The notes below the pieces were generated by a model, which saw only the letters and a program-made list of their open reading frames with translations, was not told the DNA's origin and did not search any database. From Rhizobiales bacterium 2SD (GTDB lineage: Bacteria > Pseudomonadota > Alphaproteobacteria > Rhizobiales > Beijerinckiaceae), in contig SCMY01000015.1 in NCBI GenBank assembly GCA_005502805.1, forward strand, positions 1 to 64,000: DNA of 64,000 nucleotides, given 5' to 3'. Position numbers and translations under genes: made by a program. Positions 37,571-49,932 of the stretch are shown here, piece after piece (the first letter of the stretch is position 1; every line of letters begins with the position of its first letter).

Positions 37571-38893
37571 ATGAGCACATCCGACCTCTTGCTGGCGCGC
37601 TTCCTTGCGCTGCATCCCAAGCTGATCGACCTCTCGCTCGGGCGCATATTGCGCCTGCTGGAGCGGCTGGGCGACCCGCAGAAGAAGCTGCCGCCGGTGA
37701 TTCATGTCGCCGGCACCAACGGCAAGGGCTCGACCATCGCCTTCATGCGGGCGATCCTCGAAGCGGCCGGCCTCTCGGTCCATGTCTACACCTCGCCGCA
37801 CCTGGTGCGCTTCCATGAGCGCATCCGGCTCGGCCAGCCGGGCGGCGGGCGCTTTGTCGACGAGGCCGTCCTGGTCGAGGCGCTGGAGCGCTGCGAGAAG
37901 GCCAATGCCGGCGATTCCATCACCTTCTTCGAAATCACCACTTCGGCTGCGCTGCTGCTCTTTTCCGAGCACAAGGCCGATGTCGTACTGCTCGAAGTCG
38001 GGCTCGGCGGGCGCTACGACACCACGAACGTGATCGACCACCCGGCCTGCACGGTGGTGACGCCGGTCTCGCTCGACCATTCCGAATATCTCGGCGACAC
38101 CGTCACCAAGATCGCCGGCGAGAAGGCGGGCATCTTCAAGCGCGGCGCCCCCGCCGTGATCGCACCGCAGGAGCCCGAGCCGACCGCGGTCCTGGAAGCG
38201 GCGGCCGAGCGTGTCGGCGCCTCGAAGCTCCTGGTCGGCCTGCAGGACTTCAACGTCCACGAGGATGGCGGCCGGCTGGTCTATGAGGACGCCGACGGCC
38301 TGCTCGACCTGCCGCTGCCGCGCCTCGCCGGGCGCCATCAACATACCAATGCCGGCACCGCGATCGCCGCCCTGCGCGCCGCCGGCTATGGCGGTTTACC
38401 CGCCGCAGCCTTCGAGCGCGGCATGACCGAGGCCGAATGGCCGGCGCGCCTGCAGAGGCTGGCGCGCGGCAAGCTTGCCGAGCTCGCGCCGGCTGGGGCT
38501 GAGCTCTGGCTCGACGGCGGCCACAATCCCGATGGCGGGCGCGTGCTCGCCCAGGCGATGGCGGATCTCGAGGAGAAGAACCCGGCGCCGCTCGTCATGA
38601 TCGCCGGCCTGCTCGCGACCAAGGATGCGCGGGCGACGCTCGGCCATTTCAAGGGACTGGCGCAGGTGCTGTTCGCCGTCTCGATGCAGAACCAGCTCGC
38701 GGCGCGCACGGCTGAGGAGGTCGCGACGCTGGCGCGCGAGGCCGGCCTCAAGGCCGAGGTCGCCGGCTCGGTCGAGCAGGCGCTTCGCGAGATCGCGTCA
38801 CGGAATTGGCCAGCACCGCCGCGTATCCTGATCTGTGGCTCGCTCTACCTCGCAGGCGAGGTCCTGGCAGCCAACGGCACGCCGCCGGTTTGA
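37571..38893 (+). CDS. folC: Bifunctional folylpolyglutamate synthase / dihydrofolate synthase
   Basis: A 440-residue Mur-ligase-family enzyme that adds glutamate to dihydropteroate and folates. The P-loop is HVAGTNGKGST near residue 47, followed by YTSPHLVRFHERIR, EVGLGGRYDTTNVI, the Lys-bearing GEKAGIFKRG and WLDGGHNPDGG. The position after accD matches the conserved alphaproteobacterial order. Confidence 0.96.
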   Translation: MSTSDLLLARFLALHPKLIDLSLGRILRLLERLGDPQKKLPPVIHVAGTNGKGSTIAFMRAILEAAGLSVHVYTSPHLVRFHERIRLGQPGGGRFVDEAVLVEALERCEKANAGDSITFFEITTSAALLLFSEHKADVVLLEVGLGGRYDTTNVIDHPACTVVTPVSLDHSEYLGDTVTKIAGEKAGIFKRGAPAVIAPQEPEPTAVLEAAAERVGASKLLVGLQDFNVHEDGGRLVYEDADGLLDLPLPRLAGRHQHTNAGTAIAALRAAGYGGLPAAAFERGMTEAEWPARLQRLARGKLAELAPAGAELWLDGGHNPDGGRVLAQAMADLEEKNPAPLVMIAGLLATKDARATLGHFKGLAQVLFAVSMQNQLAARTAEEVATLAREAGLKAEVAGSVEQALREIASRNWPAPPRILICGSLYLAGEVLAANGTPPV

Positions 38894-38915
38894 CCCGCAC
38901 GCGACGAGAAGCGCC

Positions 38916-39329
38916 ATGCCGATCTCCGAATTGACGACGCTCGGACTGATCCTGCTCTGCGGCGCACTCGGCGGCTGCGTGACCTCGGGCGACAAGGTCA
39001 CTGACGGCATCGACCGTGCCGTCGCCGGCGAACCGACCTTCATGCAGCAGACCTACATGACCATGGACACGCGTTGCCGGCAGGTAAAGCGGCCGACCGC
39101 CGTGCTGACCCAGAAGCCGCAGCACGGCAGCGTCCGGATGCTGACGCGCAAGGCTGCGGCGGTCTATGGCCCTGGCCCCTACGCTCATTGCGACGGCAAG
39201 GTCGGCAAGGCGCTCGCCTTCGAATACACGTCCGCCCCCGATTATCGTGGCCGCGACAGTTTCGAAGTCCGCGTGCGCTATTCCGATGGCGAGATCCGCC
39301 ATGGCCGTTATGAAATCGAGGTGCGCTAA
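38916..39329 (+). CDS. Small lipoprotein of unknown function
   Basis: A 137-residue protein with a signal peptide ending in the lipobox LGGC (Cys near residue 21), so it is lipid-anchored. The mature part ends in an Ig-like or cadherin-like strand pattern (PDYRGRDSFEVRVRYSDGEIRHGRYEIEVR). No enzyme motif is seen. It lies 22 bp after folC but is functionally unrelated by sequence. Confidence 0.75.
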   Translation: MPISELTTLGLILLCGALGGCVTSGDKVTDGIDRAVAGEPTFMQQTYMTMDTRCRQVKRPTAVLTQKPQHGSVRMLTRKAAAVYGPGPYAHCDGKVGKALAFEYTSAPDYRGRDSFEVRVRYSDGEIRHGRYEIEVR

Positions 39330-39343
39330 AGCAGGAGCGAGCC

Positions 39344-40186
39344 GTGAACAGAGCTTTCGGCAAAGGCGGTCCGGCGGTCTCGCGGATCGGCCAGGGCACC
39401 TGGAATATCGAGCGTGCCCCGCGCAGCGAGGCGATCGTAGCGCTGCGAAGCGGGCTCGATCTCGGGCTCTCCCATATCGACACGGCCGAGATGTATGGCG
39501 ATGGGCGCGCCGAGGAGATCACCGGTGAGGCGCTCGCCGGGCGGCGCGACGAGGTCTTCCTGGTCTCCAAGGTGTTGCCGCACAACGCCTCGAAGGCCGG
39601 CACACGCAAGGCCTGCGAGCAGTCGCTGCGCCGGCTCAGGACCGATCGGCTCGACTGCTACCTCTTGCACTGGCGCGGCTCATACCCGCTGGCGGAGACC
39701 TTTGCGGCGTTCGAGGAACTCAGGACCGAGGGCAAGATCCTGTCCTGGGGCGTCAGCAATTTCGACGTCGCCGATCTCGACGAGGCCCTGCGCGTCGCCG
39801 GCTCCGGCAAGGTCGCCTGCAACCAGGTGCTCTACCATCTGCGCGAACGGGCGATCGAACACGCCGTGATCCCCTGGTGCGAGCGCAACGGCGTCGCCGT
39901 CACCGCCTACAGCCCATTCGGGCAGGACGATTTTCCGGAAGAAAGCTCGGCGCAGGGCAAGGTGCTCGCCGAGATCGCCGCAGCGCACAACGCGAGCCCG
40001 CGCCAGGTCGCGCTCGCCTTCCTGACGCGCAAGTCGTCCGTTTTCGCAATCCCGAAGGCGGCCAAGGCTGATCATGCGCAGGACAATGCCGGCGCGCTCG
40101 GGCTTCAGCTCAGCGACAATGATGTCGCCCGGCTCGACGCAGCCTTCCCGCGCGGTCCGAAACCGCGCGGGCTGCCGATGCTGTAG
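39344..40186 (+). CDS. Aldo/keto reductase
   Basis: A 280-residue NADPH-dependent AKR barrel. The catalytic Asp and Tyr are in HIDTAEMYGDGRAEEI, the Lys in FLVSKVLPHN and the His in YLLHWRG. The C-terminal cofactor loop is FAIPKAAKADHAQDNAGAL. The start is GTG at 39344 with AGGAG at 39333-39337. The substrate is unknown. Confidence 0.9.
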   Translation: MNRAFGKGGPAVSRIGQGTWNIERAPRSEAIVALRSGLDLGLSHIDTAEMYGDGRAEEITGEALAGRRDEVFLVSKVLPHNASKAGTRKACEQSLRRLRTDRLDCYLLHWRGSYPLAETFAAFEELRTEGKILSWGVSNFDVADLDEALRVAGSGKVACNQVLYHLRERAIEHAVIPWCERNGVAVTAYSPFGQDDFPEESSAQGKVLAEIAAAHNASPRQVALAFLTRKSSVFAIPKAAKADHAQDNAGALGLQLSDNDVARLDAAFPRGPKPRGLPML

Positions 40187-40198
40187 GCCTTTGTCCAG

Positions 40199-40244
40199 GC
40201 ATCGGATTCGTCCGAAAAGTGGTGCCCACTTTTCGGTCCGATGC
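40199..40244. terminator. Bidirectional hairpin between convergent genes
   Basis: An outer arm GCATCGGA and inner arm CCGAAAAGTGG (40212-40222) pair with CCACTTTTCGG (40226-40236) and TCCGATGC across a TGC loop. The AAAAGTGG...CCACTTTT core resembles a repeat common in Hyphomicrobiales intergenic regions. Its position between the convergent AKR and SIMPL genes fits a shared terminator. Confidence 0.7.
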
Positions 40245-40247
40245 CGC

Positions 40248-40985
40248 TTACTTCTCGATCCGCCAGACCGTGCGCAGCGCGGCGCTGACGGTGACCTCGC
40301 CCGGCTCGACCTGGACCGGCGCAGCGCCGGCTGCCATGCGGTAGGCCCTGACATCGCCCATCGGGCGCGCCGGTGGCTCGGCCTCGGCCTCGACGATCGA
40401 GACGAGCTCGCCGACCTTGACGCCGAGGCGCTTGGCATAGATCTCGGCCCGCGCGCGCGCCGCTTCCGCCGCCTTGTCGCGGGCCTGGTCCTTGGCCTTG
40501 TCCTCGTCGGCGAGACCGAAGCTGATGCCGGACATGTCGTTGGCGCCGGCCGTGACGAGAGCGTCGATCAGCGGACCGGCCTTGGCGATGTCGCGCACGA
40601 TCACAGTGATGCCGGTGCGGGCCTCATAGCCGTCTATCTTCGGCGCGCGCGCCTGCGGCGAGGACGAGGCGGAAGGCTGCGTCATCCGCGGCGTCAGCGC
40701 GATCTGCGAGGTCGAGAGATCGCCCTGGGCGACGCCGGCCGCCTTGACCGCCTCGATCAGCTTGGCCAGCGCCGGAGTGTTCTTCGACAGCGCTTCCGCT
40801 GCGGTCTTGCCCTCGCTGACCACGCCGGCATGGACGGTGGCGAGATCAGGCTTCACCCTGACTTCGCCGGTGGTCTGGATCACGATGCCTTCCGCCGGCG
40901 CGAGCGGTCCAGCCGTCTGCGCGTGCACGGGAGCGGAAAACGCCGCGAGCGCGGCGATGAGCAGGGCCTTCTTGGTCTTCGACAT
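40248..40985 (-). CDS. Periplasmic SIMPL-domain protein (DUF541)
   Basis: A 245-residue exported protein of the SIMPL/DUF541 family, with a Sec signal peptide (SKTKKALLIAALAAFSAPVHAQ). The body contains VKPDLATVHAGVVSEGKTAAEAL, DLSTSQIALTPRM, GYEARTGITVIVRDI and a long Ala/Arg/Lys helix (DKAKDQARDKAAEAARARAEIYAKRLGVKVGEL). The family occurs in outer-membrane stress contexts, but its action is unknown. Start at 40985 follows AAGGA at 40994-40998. Confidence 0.87.
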   Translation of the reverse strand: MSKTKKALLIAALAAFSAPVHAQTAGPLAPAEGIVIQTTGEVRVKPDLATVHAGVVSEGKTAAEALSKNTPALAKLIEAVKAAGVAQGDLSTSQIALTPRMTQPSASSSPQARAPKIDGYEARTGITVIVRDIAKAGPLIDALVTAGANDMSGISFGLADEDKAKDQARDKAAEAARARAEIYAKRLGVKVGELVSIVEAEAEPPARPMGDVRAYRMAAGAAPVQVEPGEVTVSAALRTVWRIEK

Positions 40986-41081
40986 GATCATCCTTCGCTG
41001 AGGAATAGTCCGCGGAAGCGAGCTCCGCTTCCGCGACGCGACCATGCGCAACCTATTGGGGCAGCATCAGGACGACACGTG

Positions 41082-42295
<1,214 letters not shown>

Positions 42296-42299
<4 letters not shown>

Positions 42300-42979
42300 G
42301 CCTGGCCTGCCTTCTTCAACTGTTCGGCCGCCGAGCGGGCGGCCCTGACGAATTCCGCGATCTTCCCGACATCCTTGATGCCGGGCGCGCTTTCGACCCC
42401 GGAGGAGACGTCGACGCCGTCCGGCCTCGCGATACGGATAGCGTCCGCGACATTCGCCGGATCGAGCCCGCCCGATAGCATGAAGCGGAAAGCCGGGTCG
42501 AGGCCGGCGAGCAGGCTCCAGTCGAAGGGCTTTCCATGCCCGCCCGGATAGGCAGCGTCCTTGGGCGGCTTGGCGTCGAGCAGGATACGATCGGCGACAC
42601 CGTGATAGCGCGCCGCCTGCTCCAGATCGACGGCACTGGCGACGCCGAGCGCTTTCATCACCGGCAGGCCGGTTGCGGCCTTGATCGCGGCGACCTGCTC
42701 CGGCGTCTCCTTGCCGTGCAACTGCATCCAATCGGGCCGCACGATCCGCGCCAGTTCGGCCGCCTGCTCCGGCGCATAGTCGACGACCAGCGCGACGATC
42801 CCCGTCCTGCCGCGCGCCTGTGCGGCAAGCTCGGCCGCACGCTCCGGCGTGACGTAGCGCGGGCTCTTCGGGTGGAAGTTGAGGCCGATCATCTCGGCGT
42901 CGGCGGCGAGCGCCGCCTCCAGCGTCTCCGGGGTCGAGAGGCCGCAGATCTTGATCGGGAAGGCATCGCCATGTGTCAT
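42296..42979 (-). CDS. trpF: Phosphoribosylanthranilate isomerase
   Basis: A 227-residue TIM barrel that isomerises N-(5-phosphoribosyl)anthranilate in tryptophan synthesis. It has KICGLSTPE (catalytic Cys), [35 protein letters not shown] (catalytic Asp), [12 protein letters not shown] and [14 protein letters not shown]. It is first in the trpF-trpB pair. The 88-bp gap upstream is divergent from the TAXI gene and shows no evident attenuator. Confidence 0.96.
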
Positions 42980-43067
42980 GCGGGCGCTCTAGCACATAGC
43001 CCTTCCTGCCGCACTCGTGACATGATGATTGCCGAGATCGAGAGCATAGGGTGAGAGCGGGCGAGGA

Positions 43068-44363
43068 ATGGGGCGGCGTTTCTTTGCAGGTCTGGCGGCA
43101 TTTCTGCTGATGGCCGGCCTCGTCGCGCTCGGCGTCTACCTGTGGAGCCAGCCCAGGACGCTGAAGCTCGCGGTCGGCCCGCTCGGCTCGGACGATGCCA
43201 GGCTCGCCGCCGCTCTGGTCCAGGGGCTCAGCCGCGAGAAGAAGCCGGTGCGCCTGCGGCTCGTCCTGACCGAGGGCTCGGCCGAGAGCGCCAAGCGGAT
43301 CGATGAGGGCAAGGTCGATCTCGTCATCGTCCGCCCCGATATCGCCTTGCCGGCCAAGGCCGACACCGCGCTGATCACCCGCCGTTCCTTCCCCTTCTTC
43401 ATCGGCTCCAAGACTCTCGGCACCGACCGCGTCTCCGGCCTGCGCGGCAAGCGCATCGGCGTGGTGCAGACCCCGGCCGGCAACATCGACCTGCTGAAGC
43501 TCGTGCTCTCGCAATATGAGGTGAAGCCGGAGGAGGTGACGATCGTCCCACTCTGGCCGGAGGATATCTCGACCACCATCGCCGACGGCCATATCGATGT
43601 GCTTTTCGCCGTCAATGCGCTGAGTGCCCGCGTCGTCACCGAAGCGGCCAGCCGCCTGCACCGGGCCTTCGGCGAGCATCCGACCATTATCCCGATCCGC
43701 GAGGCCGATGCGCTGGCCGCCCGCAACCGCGCCATCGAGGCGGGCGAGATGATCCGCGGCGCGCTCGGCGGCGATCCGCCGCTCCCTGCCGAGAACCTGC
43801 CGACGATCTCGATCACCTCGCGCCTGATGGCGGCGCAGTCGCTCGACGACGCGAGGGTCGGCGAGCTCGTCAGCGCGATCCTGTCGCTGCGCGTCACGCT
43901 CGCCACGGAATTGCCGGCGATCCAGGGGCTGGAGACGCCGGAGACCGACAAGGATGCGCCACTCGCCGTGCATCCGGGCGCCGCCGCCTTCATCGATGGC
44001 GAGCAGGAGACCTTCTTCGAGCGCTATGGCGACTGGTTCTATCTCGGCGTGATGGCGCTCTCGCTGCTCGGCTCCGGCGCTGCCGGCCTGCTCGGCTATG
44101 ACAGCTCGGCCCGCCGCAAGCGCGCCATGGCCGATCTCAGCCGCCTCGTCGTCCTGCTCGGCGCGATGCGGACCGCGGCGGACGAGCCCGAGCTTTCGGC
44201 GATGGAACGCGAGGCCGACGCCATCCTTGCCGGCGTTCTGGCGAACTATGCGCGTGGAGACATCGATTCCGGTGGCATCGGCGCCTATCGCTTCGCCATG
44301 GACCAGCTCGGCCGCGCGGCAACCGAACGGCGCCTCGCACTGCTGGAAGGCGCGGCTGAGTAA
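43068..44363 (+). CDS. TAXI family TRAP-type solute-binding protein, membrane anchored
   Basis: A 431-residue protein whose first 325 residues are a TAXI-type periplasmic binding domain ([69 protein letters not shown]). An N-terminal hydrophobic segment ([22 protein letters not shown]) lacks a cleavage site and is probably an anchor. A second membrane segment ([21 protein letters not shown]) near residue 330 is followed by a cytoplasmic tail of ~80 residues. No TRAP permease is adjacent. The layout suggests a sensor or anchored binding protein rather than a normal transporter subunit. Confidence 0.82.
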   Translation: MGRRFFAGLAAFLLMAGLVALGVYLWSQPRTLKLAVGPLGSDDARLAAALVQGLSREKKPVRLRLVLTEGSAESAKRIDEGKVDLVIVRPDIALPAKADTALITRRSFPFFIGSKTLGTDRVSGLRGKRIGVVQTPAGNIDLLKLVLSQYEVKPEEVTIVPLWPEDISTTIADGHIDVLFAVNALSARVVTEAASRLHRAFGEHPTIIPIREADALAARNRAIEAGEMIRGALGGDPPLPAENLPTISITSRLMAAQSLDDARVGELVSAILSLRVTLATELPAIQGLETPETDKDAPLAVHPGAAAFIDGEQETFFERYGDWFYLGVMALSLLGSGAAGLLGYDSSARRKRAMADLSRLVVLLGAMRTAADEPELSAMEREADAILAGVLANYARGDIDSGGIGAYRFAMDQLGRAATERRLALLEGAAE

Positions 44364-44430
44364 TCAGCTTTATTCCTGCCGCAAAGGCGGGTCATCCGTT
44401 CGCGTATTCTTTGTCCCGGTGACCTCCCGA

Positions 44431-44793
44431 ATGGCTACGACCCTCGCAAGTGCCGCCCTCATCCTCGGGGCGCTCGTCCTTCTTCCCGTCTCGTCGACAT
44501 CAGCCCAGACCGAGCCGGCGCCGCCCTCGCAGATCACGGGAGCCTGGCCAGAGGTGAAATGCCAGCGCTGGCACAGTGCCTATGATGAGGCGCTCAGGCG
44601 TTTCAGCAGGAAGGGGCTCGGGCAGGAGTTCATCACCGGCAACGAAGCCTTCATCGCCTCCGGCTGCCAGAGCCCGCCGGATGTCTGCCCACGCAGCGCC
44701 GAGGAGCTCAACTTCGCCAATGTCATGGTGATGGCGGGCATGAATGCCGGGCTTTCGTCGACCTTCATGCCCTACGCCTGTCGCAAGTCGTAA
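44431..44793 (+). CDS. Small exported protein of unknown function
   Basis: A 120-residue protein with a signal peptide (MATTLASAALILGALVLLPVSSTSAQ) and four Cys in the mature part (VKCQRW, SGCQSP, DVCPRS, YACRKS), which could form two disulfides. No family is recognised. The start at 44431 is the first Met with a good signal sequence; a GTG at 44419 would add four residues. It follows the TAXI gene by 67 bp. Confidence 0.6.
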   Translation: MATTLASAALILGALVLLPVSSTSAQTEPAPPSQITGAWPEVKCQRWHSAYDEALRRFSRKGLGQEFITGNEAFIASGCQSPPDVCPRSAEELNFANVMVMAGMNAGLSSTFMPYACRKS

Positions 44794-44799
44794 CAGCCT

Positions 44800-45705
44800 C
44801 TAGAGCAGCGACATGTGCAGGCTGGTGCCCGCGAGGACGCCATCGGCGACGGCGAGCGCGACGCTGTGCCGGGCGGTCGCGGCATCGCCCGCCGCGTAGA
44901 CGCCGGGAATGCTCGTCTGCTTCATGGCGTCGACACGCAGCAGCGGGCCGAACGGACCGTCGTCGAAGGCGCAGCCGAGCTCTTCCGCCAACGGGCTCGC
45001 CGGGCAGATGCCGGCGGCGACGAACAGCGCCTTGACCGGCGCCAGCCGGCCATCGGCGAGACGCAGGCCGGCCATCGCCCTGCCTTCGCCCTCGGCAGCG
45101 ACGATGGGCACGCGCTCGACTGACACGCCGCGCCGCGCCAGCAGGGCGGCCGCCTCGGCGTCCGGCTCGGCCTCGCCATTGAGGAACAGCGTGACCTCGC
45201 CCCAATCGGCGACGAGCGCCGCCTTCAGGGCCGAGAACGAGCCACTCGCCAGCACGCCGAGCTTGCCGCCACCGAGCTCGTAGCCGTCGCAATAGGGGCA
45301 ATGCAGCACGCTCTTACCCCAGCGTTCCTTGAGGCCGGGGATCGCGGGCAGCTCGTCGCGCACGCCGGTCGCGAGCAGCAGGCGGCGCGCTCGGTGCTCG
45401 CCTCCGCTGGAATCGACGACGCTGAACCCGTCTTCCGCGACTCCGGCCTCGCTTGCCCTGGCATCCCGCCACGCAACGGTCGGATAGGCGAGCAACTGCG
45501 CCTTCGCCTCGGCGACGATCGCCGCCGGCTCGCGCCCGTCCTGGCCGAGGAAGCCATGCGAATGGCTGGAGAAGCGGTTACGCCGCTGGCCCTCGTCGAT
45601 CATCAGAATATTTCGGCGCGCCCGCGCCAGCTGCAAACCGGCCGAGAGACCGGCGAAACTGCCGCCGACGATGATGGCGTCATAGGGCTTTGTCGTGCTT
45701 GGCAT
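44800..45705 (-). CDS. Thioredoxin-reductase-like NAD(P)/FAD-dependent oxidoreductase
   Basis: A 301-residue two-dinucleotide-fold flavoprotein. FAD binding is at [20 protein letters not shown], the possible redox motif is CPYCDGYE near residue 135, and the C-terminal FAD motif is [12 protein letters not shown]. The second half lacks a strict GxGxxG for NADPH ([16 protein letters not shown]), as in the group of short TrxR-like proteins found beside regulators. Its 5' end overlaps the upstream Rrf2 gene by 26 bp, so the two form an operon. Confidence 0.83.
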   Translation of the reverse strand: MPSTTKPYDAIIVGGSFAGLSAGLQLARARRNILMIDEGQRRNRFSSHSHGFLGQDGREPAAIVAEAKAQLLAYPTVAWRDARASEAGVAEDGFSVVDSSGGEHRARRLLLATGVRDELPAIPGLKERWGKSVLHCPYCDGYELGGGKLGVLASGSFSALKAALVADWGEVTLFLNGEAEPDAEAAALLARRGVSVERVPIVAAEGEGRAMAGLRLADGRLAPVKALFVAAGICPASPLAEELGCAFDDGPFGPLLRVDAMKQTSIPGVYAAGDAATARHSVALAVADGVLAGTSLHMSLL

Positions 45706-46141
45706 GGACCTGTCTCCGTTCGTCGAAGCGGCGGCTGAAATCCGCCGCGAGATCGGACAGCCGCACGCGGTCGAAATGGCCGGCGAGCAGCGCCTCAGCC
45801 TCGGCGAAAGCTTCGCCCAGGGCCGCATTCACCGCCTGCTCGACCAGGCATTGCGGGCTCTCGCTGCGATGGCCGAGCGCGATCAGCGCGGGCTCGCCAA
45901 GCGCGCGGTGAACGTCGCCGAGCGTGATCGCATCCAGCGCGCGCGCCAGCGTCCAGCCGCCGCCATGACCCTTCTCCGAGCGCACCAGCCCCGTTTCGCG
46001 CAAGCCCGCCATGGTGCGGCGGATCACGACCGGATTGGTGCCGAGGCAGACCGCGAGCTCCTCCGAGGTCATCGGAGCGCCGCGATCGGCCATGTGCAGC
46101 AGCACGTGAAGGGTGGCCGAGAGGCGGCTGTCCTGTTTCAT
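45680..46141 (-). CDS. Rrf2 family transcriptional regulator
   Basis: A 153-residue winged-helix regulator of the Rrf2 family. The domain reads [77 protein letters not shown]. The three-Cys iron-sulfur cluster pattern of IscR is absent; only isolated Cys occur, so it is of the YwnA-like kind that senses something else, possibly by thiol chemistry. ATG at 46141 begins the family sequence and overlaps a perfect inverted repeat, implying autorepression. Confidence 0.88.
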   Translation of the reverse strand: MKQDSRLSATLHVLLHMADRGAPMTSEELAVCLGTNPVVIRRTMAGLRETGLVRSEKGHGGGWTLARALDAITLGDVHRALGEPALIALGHRSESPQCLVEQAVNAALGEAFAEAEALLAGHFDRVRLSDLAADFSRRFDERRQVHAKHDKAL

Positions 46142-46161
46142 GTAACTTTTAATGTTACATG
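46139..46161. promoter_or_regulatory. Probable operator of the Rrf2 operon
   Basis: CATGTAAC (46139-46146), TTTTAAT, GTTACATG (46154-46161) is a perfect 8-bp inverted repeat. The left arm includes the Rrf2 start codon on the minus strand, so binding would block the ribosome-binding region of the DNA and transcription start rather than a classic upstream promoter site. Confidence 0.7.
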
Positions 46162-46335
46162 ATTGCGTGCCTGTCAAGCACCGGGCGAGACGAGGGCCCC
46201 GCCCGGTTTCGGTTGCCCGAACGCCCTCCAGCGTTTATGTGCAGCGCAACGAATTCCAGATTCACGCAACGCACAGGCTGCGCCGGCCGGGCTTTCCCCG
46301 CCGGCTCGCGGTCTTGAACCAAGGCCGTTTCCCGC

Positions 46336-48159
<1,824 letters not shown>

Positions 48160-48161
48160 AT

Positions 48162-48728
48162 TTGGCCCCTGTCGGCGCCCCGGTCGAGATCCTGCTGATC
48201 ACCGGCCCGGCCGGTGTCGGCAAATCGACCCTGTGCTGGGAGATGGGTACGGTGCTGGCTGAGGCCGGCATCGCCCATGTCGCGATCGAGAGCGACGAGC
48301 TCGATCGTGTCTTCCCCAAGCCCGGCGCTGAGGAACTCGCTCCGCTGGCGCCCAGCGCCCGTGACATCAGCCAGCTCAACCTCGCTGCGCTCTGGGGCAC
48401 CTATCGCGCCCTCGGCCACAACCGCCTGATCATGTCCGGTGTAATGCTTCATGTCGGCTTCGACAAAAGCTGGATCCTCGCCGCGATCCCGGAGGCCCGC
48501 ATCACCGTGGTGCGTCTGCGTGCCGGCGACGCGGCGCTGCTCGCAAGGCTCGACCGTCGCGAGACGGGGGCGGGCCGCGACACCCAGGTCGAGCGCTCCT
48601 TGCGCCAGGCGAAACGCATGGCTGACGAAAACGGAACGGGTTTCATCGTTGTCGAGACCGACGGTCGCTCGCCCACCGAGCTGGCTGGTTTCGTGCTCGG
48701 CAAGGCCGGCTGGCTCCCGGTCTCCTGA
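48162..48728 (+). CDS. P-loop nucleoside/nucleotide kinase-like ATPase
   Basis: A 188-residue P-loop protein with Walker A GPAGVGKST near residue 17 and an acidic IESDELDRVF after the second strand. The overall pattern fits a small-molecule kinase (shikimate/gluconate kinase-like or chloramphenicol-phosphotransferase-like), but no specific family is recognised. The TTG at 48162 is the earliest possible start, two bases after the typA stop; the exact start is uncertain. Confidence 0.7.
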   Translation: MAPVGAPVEILLITGPAGVGKSTLCWEMGTVLAEAGIAHVAIESDELDRVFPKPGAEELAPLAPSARDISQLNLAALWGTYRALGHNRLIMSGVMLHVGFDKSWILAAIPEARITVVRLRAGDAALLARLDRRETGAGRDTQVERSLRQAKRMADENGTGFIVVETDGRSPTELAGFVLGKAGWLPVS

Positions 48729-48840
48729 CCGATAGCTTAGGCCGTTCGATCATCGCGGACCCGCCCTGCAGCAGGCGCCATTGTCTCGCGCTTTCAGCTC
48801 TGCTCCCTTGCGCTCCGCTACTAAGGGGAAGGATGTCATC

Positions 48841-49779
48841 ATGCAGTTCCGCAATCTCGGCCGCTCCGGCCTGCGCGTCTCGCTCGTCGGCCTCGGCTGC
48901 AATAATTTCGGCGGCCGGATCGAGCTGGAGGCGGCGCGCAAGGTCGTCGACGCCGCGATCGAGCATGGCATCACCCTGTTCGACACCGCTGACATCTACG
49001 GCAATCGCGGCGGCTCGGAGCTGGCGCTCGGCGAACTGCTCGGCGCCCGCCGCAAGGACATCGTGCTCGCCAGCAAGTTCGGCATGAACATGGACGAGGA
49101 GGGCGTGAAGAAGGGCGGCTCGCGGCGCTACATCATCGAGGCGGTCGAAGCCTCGCTGAAGCGGATGAAGACCGACTGGATCGACCTTTACCAGCTGCAT
49201 CGGCCCGACCCGCTGACTCCGATCGAGGAGACGCTCCGCGCCCTCGACGACCTGATCCGCCAGGGCAAGATCCGCTATATCGGCTGCTCGAACCTGCCGT
49301 CCTGGCAGGTCGCCGATGCCCATTGGACCGCCAAGACGCTCGCCATCGAGGGGTTCGCCTCGGCACAGGACGAGTACAGCCTCCTGGTACGCGGCGCCGA
49401 GAAGGAGCTGATCCCGGCTATCAGCCATTTCGGCATGGGGCTCCTGCCCTATTTCCCGCTGGCCAACGGCCTGCTCACCGGCAAGTACCAGCGCAATGCC
49501 CCGATGCCGGAGGGCGCGCGCATGACCCGCGAGGCGCAACGCGCCGGCGAAGTGCTGACCGAGGCGAATTGGGAAAGGACCGAAAAGCTCGCCGCCTTCT
49601 GCGAGGCACGTGGCAAGACGCTGCTCGAACTCGCCTTCTCCTGGCTGGCCGCCCAGCCGGTCGTCTCCAGCGTCATCGCCGGCGCGACGAAGCCGGAGCA
49701 GATCGCCGCCAACGTCAAGGCGGCGGACTGGGCGCTGACTCCGGAGGAGCTCGCCGAGATCGACGCGATCACGCGCTGA
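48841..49779 (+). CDS. Aldo/keto reductase
   Basis: A 312-residue AKR of the YghZ/voltage-gated K+ channel beta-like group. The catalytic Asp and Tyr are in LFDTADIYGNRGGSELALGE, the Lys in IVLASKFGMN and the His in LYQLHRPDPLTPIEETL. The cofactor loop near the C-terminus is SSVIAGATKPEQIAANVKA. ATG at 48841 has GGGGAAGGA upstream. The substrate is unknown. It is not closely related to the AKR at 39344-40186. Confidence 0.91.
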   Translation: MQFRNLGRSGLRVSLVGLGCNNFGGRIELEAARKVVDAAIEHGITLFDTADIYGNRGGSELALGELLGARRKDIVLASKFGMNMDEEGVKKGGSRRYIIEAVEASLKRMKTDWIDLYQLHRPDPLTPIEETLRALDDLIRQGKIRYIGCSNLPSWQVADAHWTAKTLAIEGFASAQDEYSLLVRGAEKELIPAISHFGMGLLPYFPLANGLLTGKYQRNAPMPEGARMTREAQRAGEVLTEANWERTEKLAAFCEARGKTLLELAFSWLAAQPVVSSVIAGATKPEQIAANVKAADWALTPEELAEIDAITR

Positions 49780-49932
49780 TATCCGCCGCGAGAGCGCCTC
49801 AAAGACGCCCAACCGCACAGCGAAAGCATTAACCTTGTCTCCCTGCCCATGCGACGGGGCGGGGAGGCTGTTGTCAAATCCCCGCGCCTGGGGTTCCCTT
49901 GCGCAACTACAGCGGAGGCCGCTGACTTCGTG

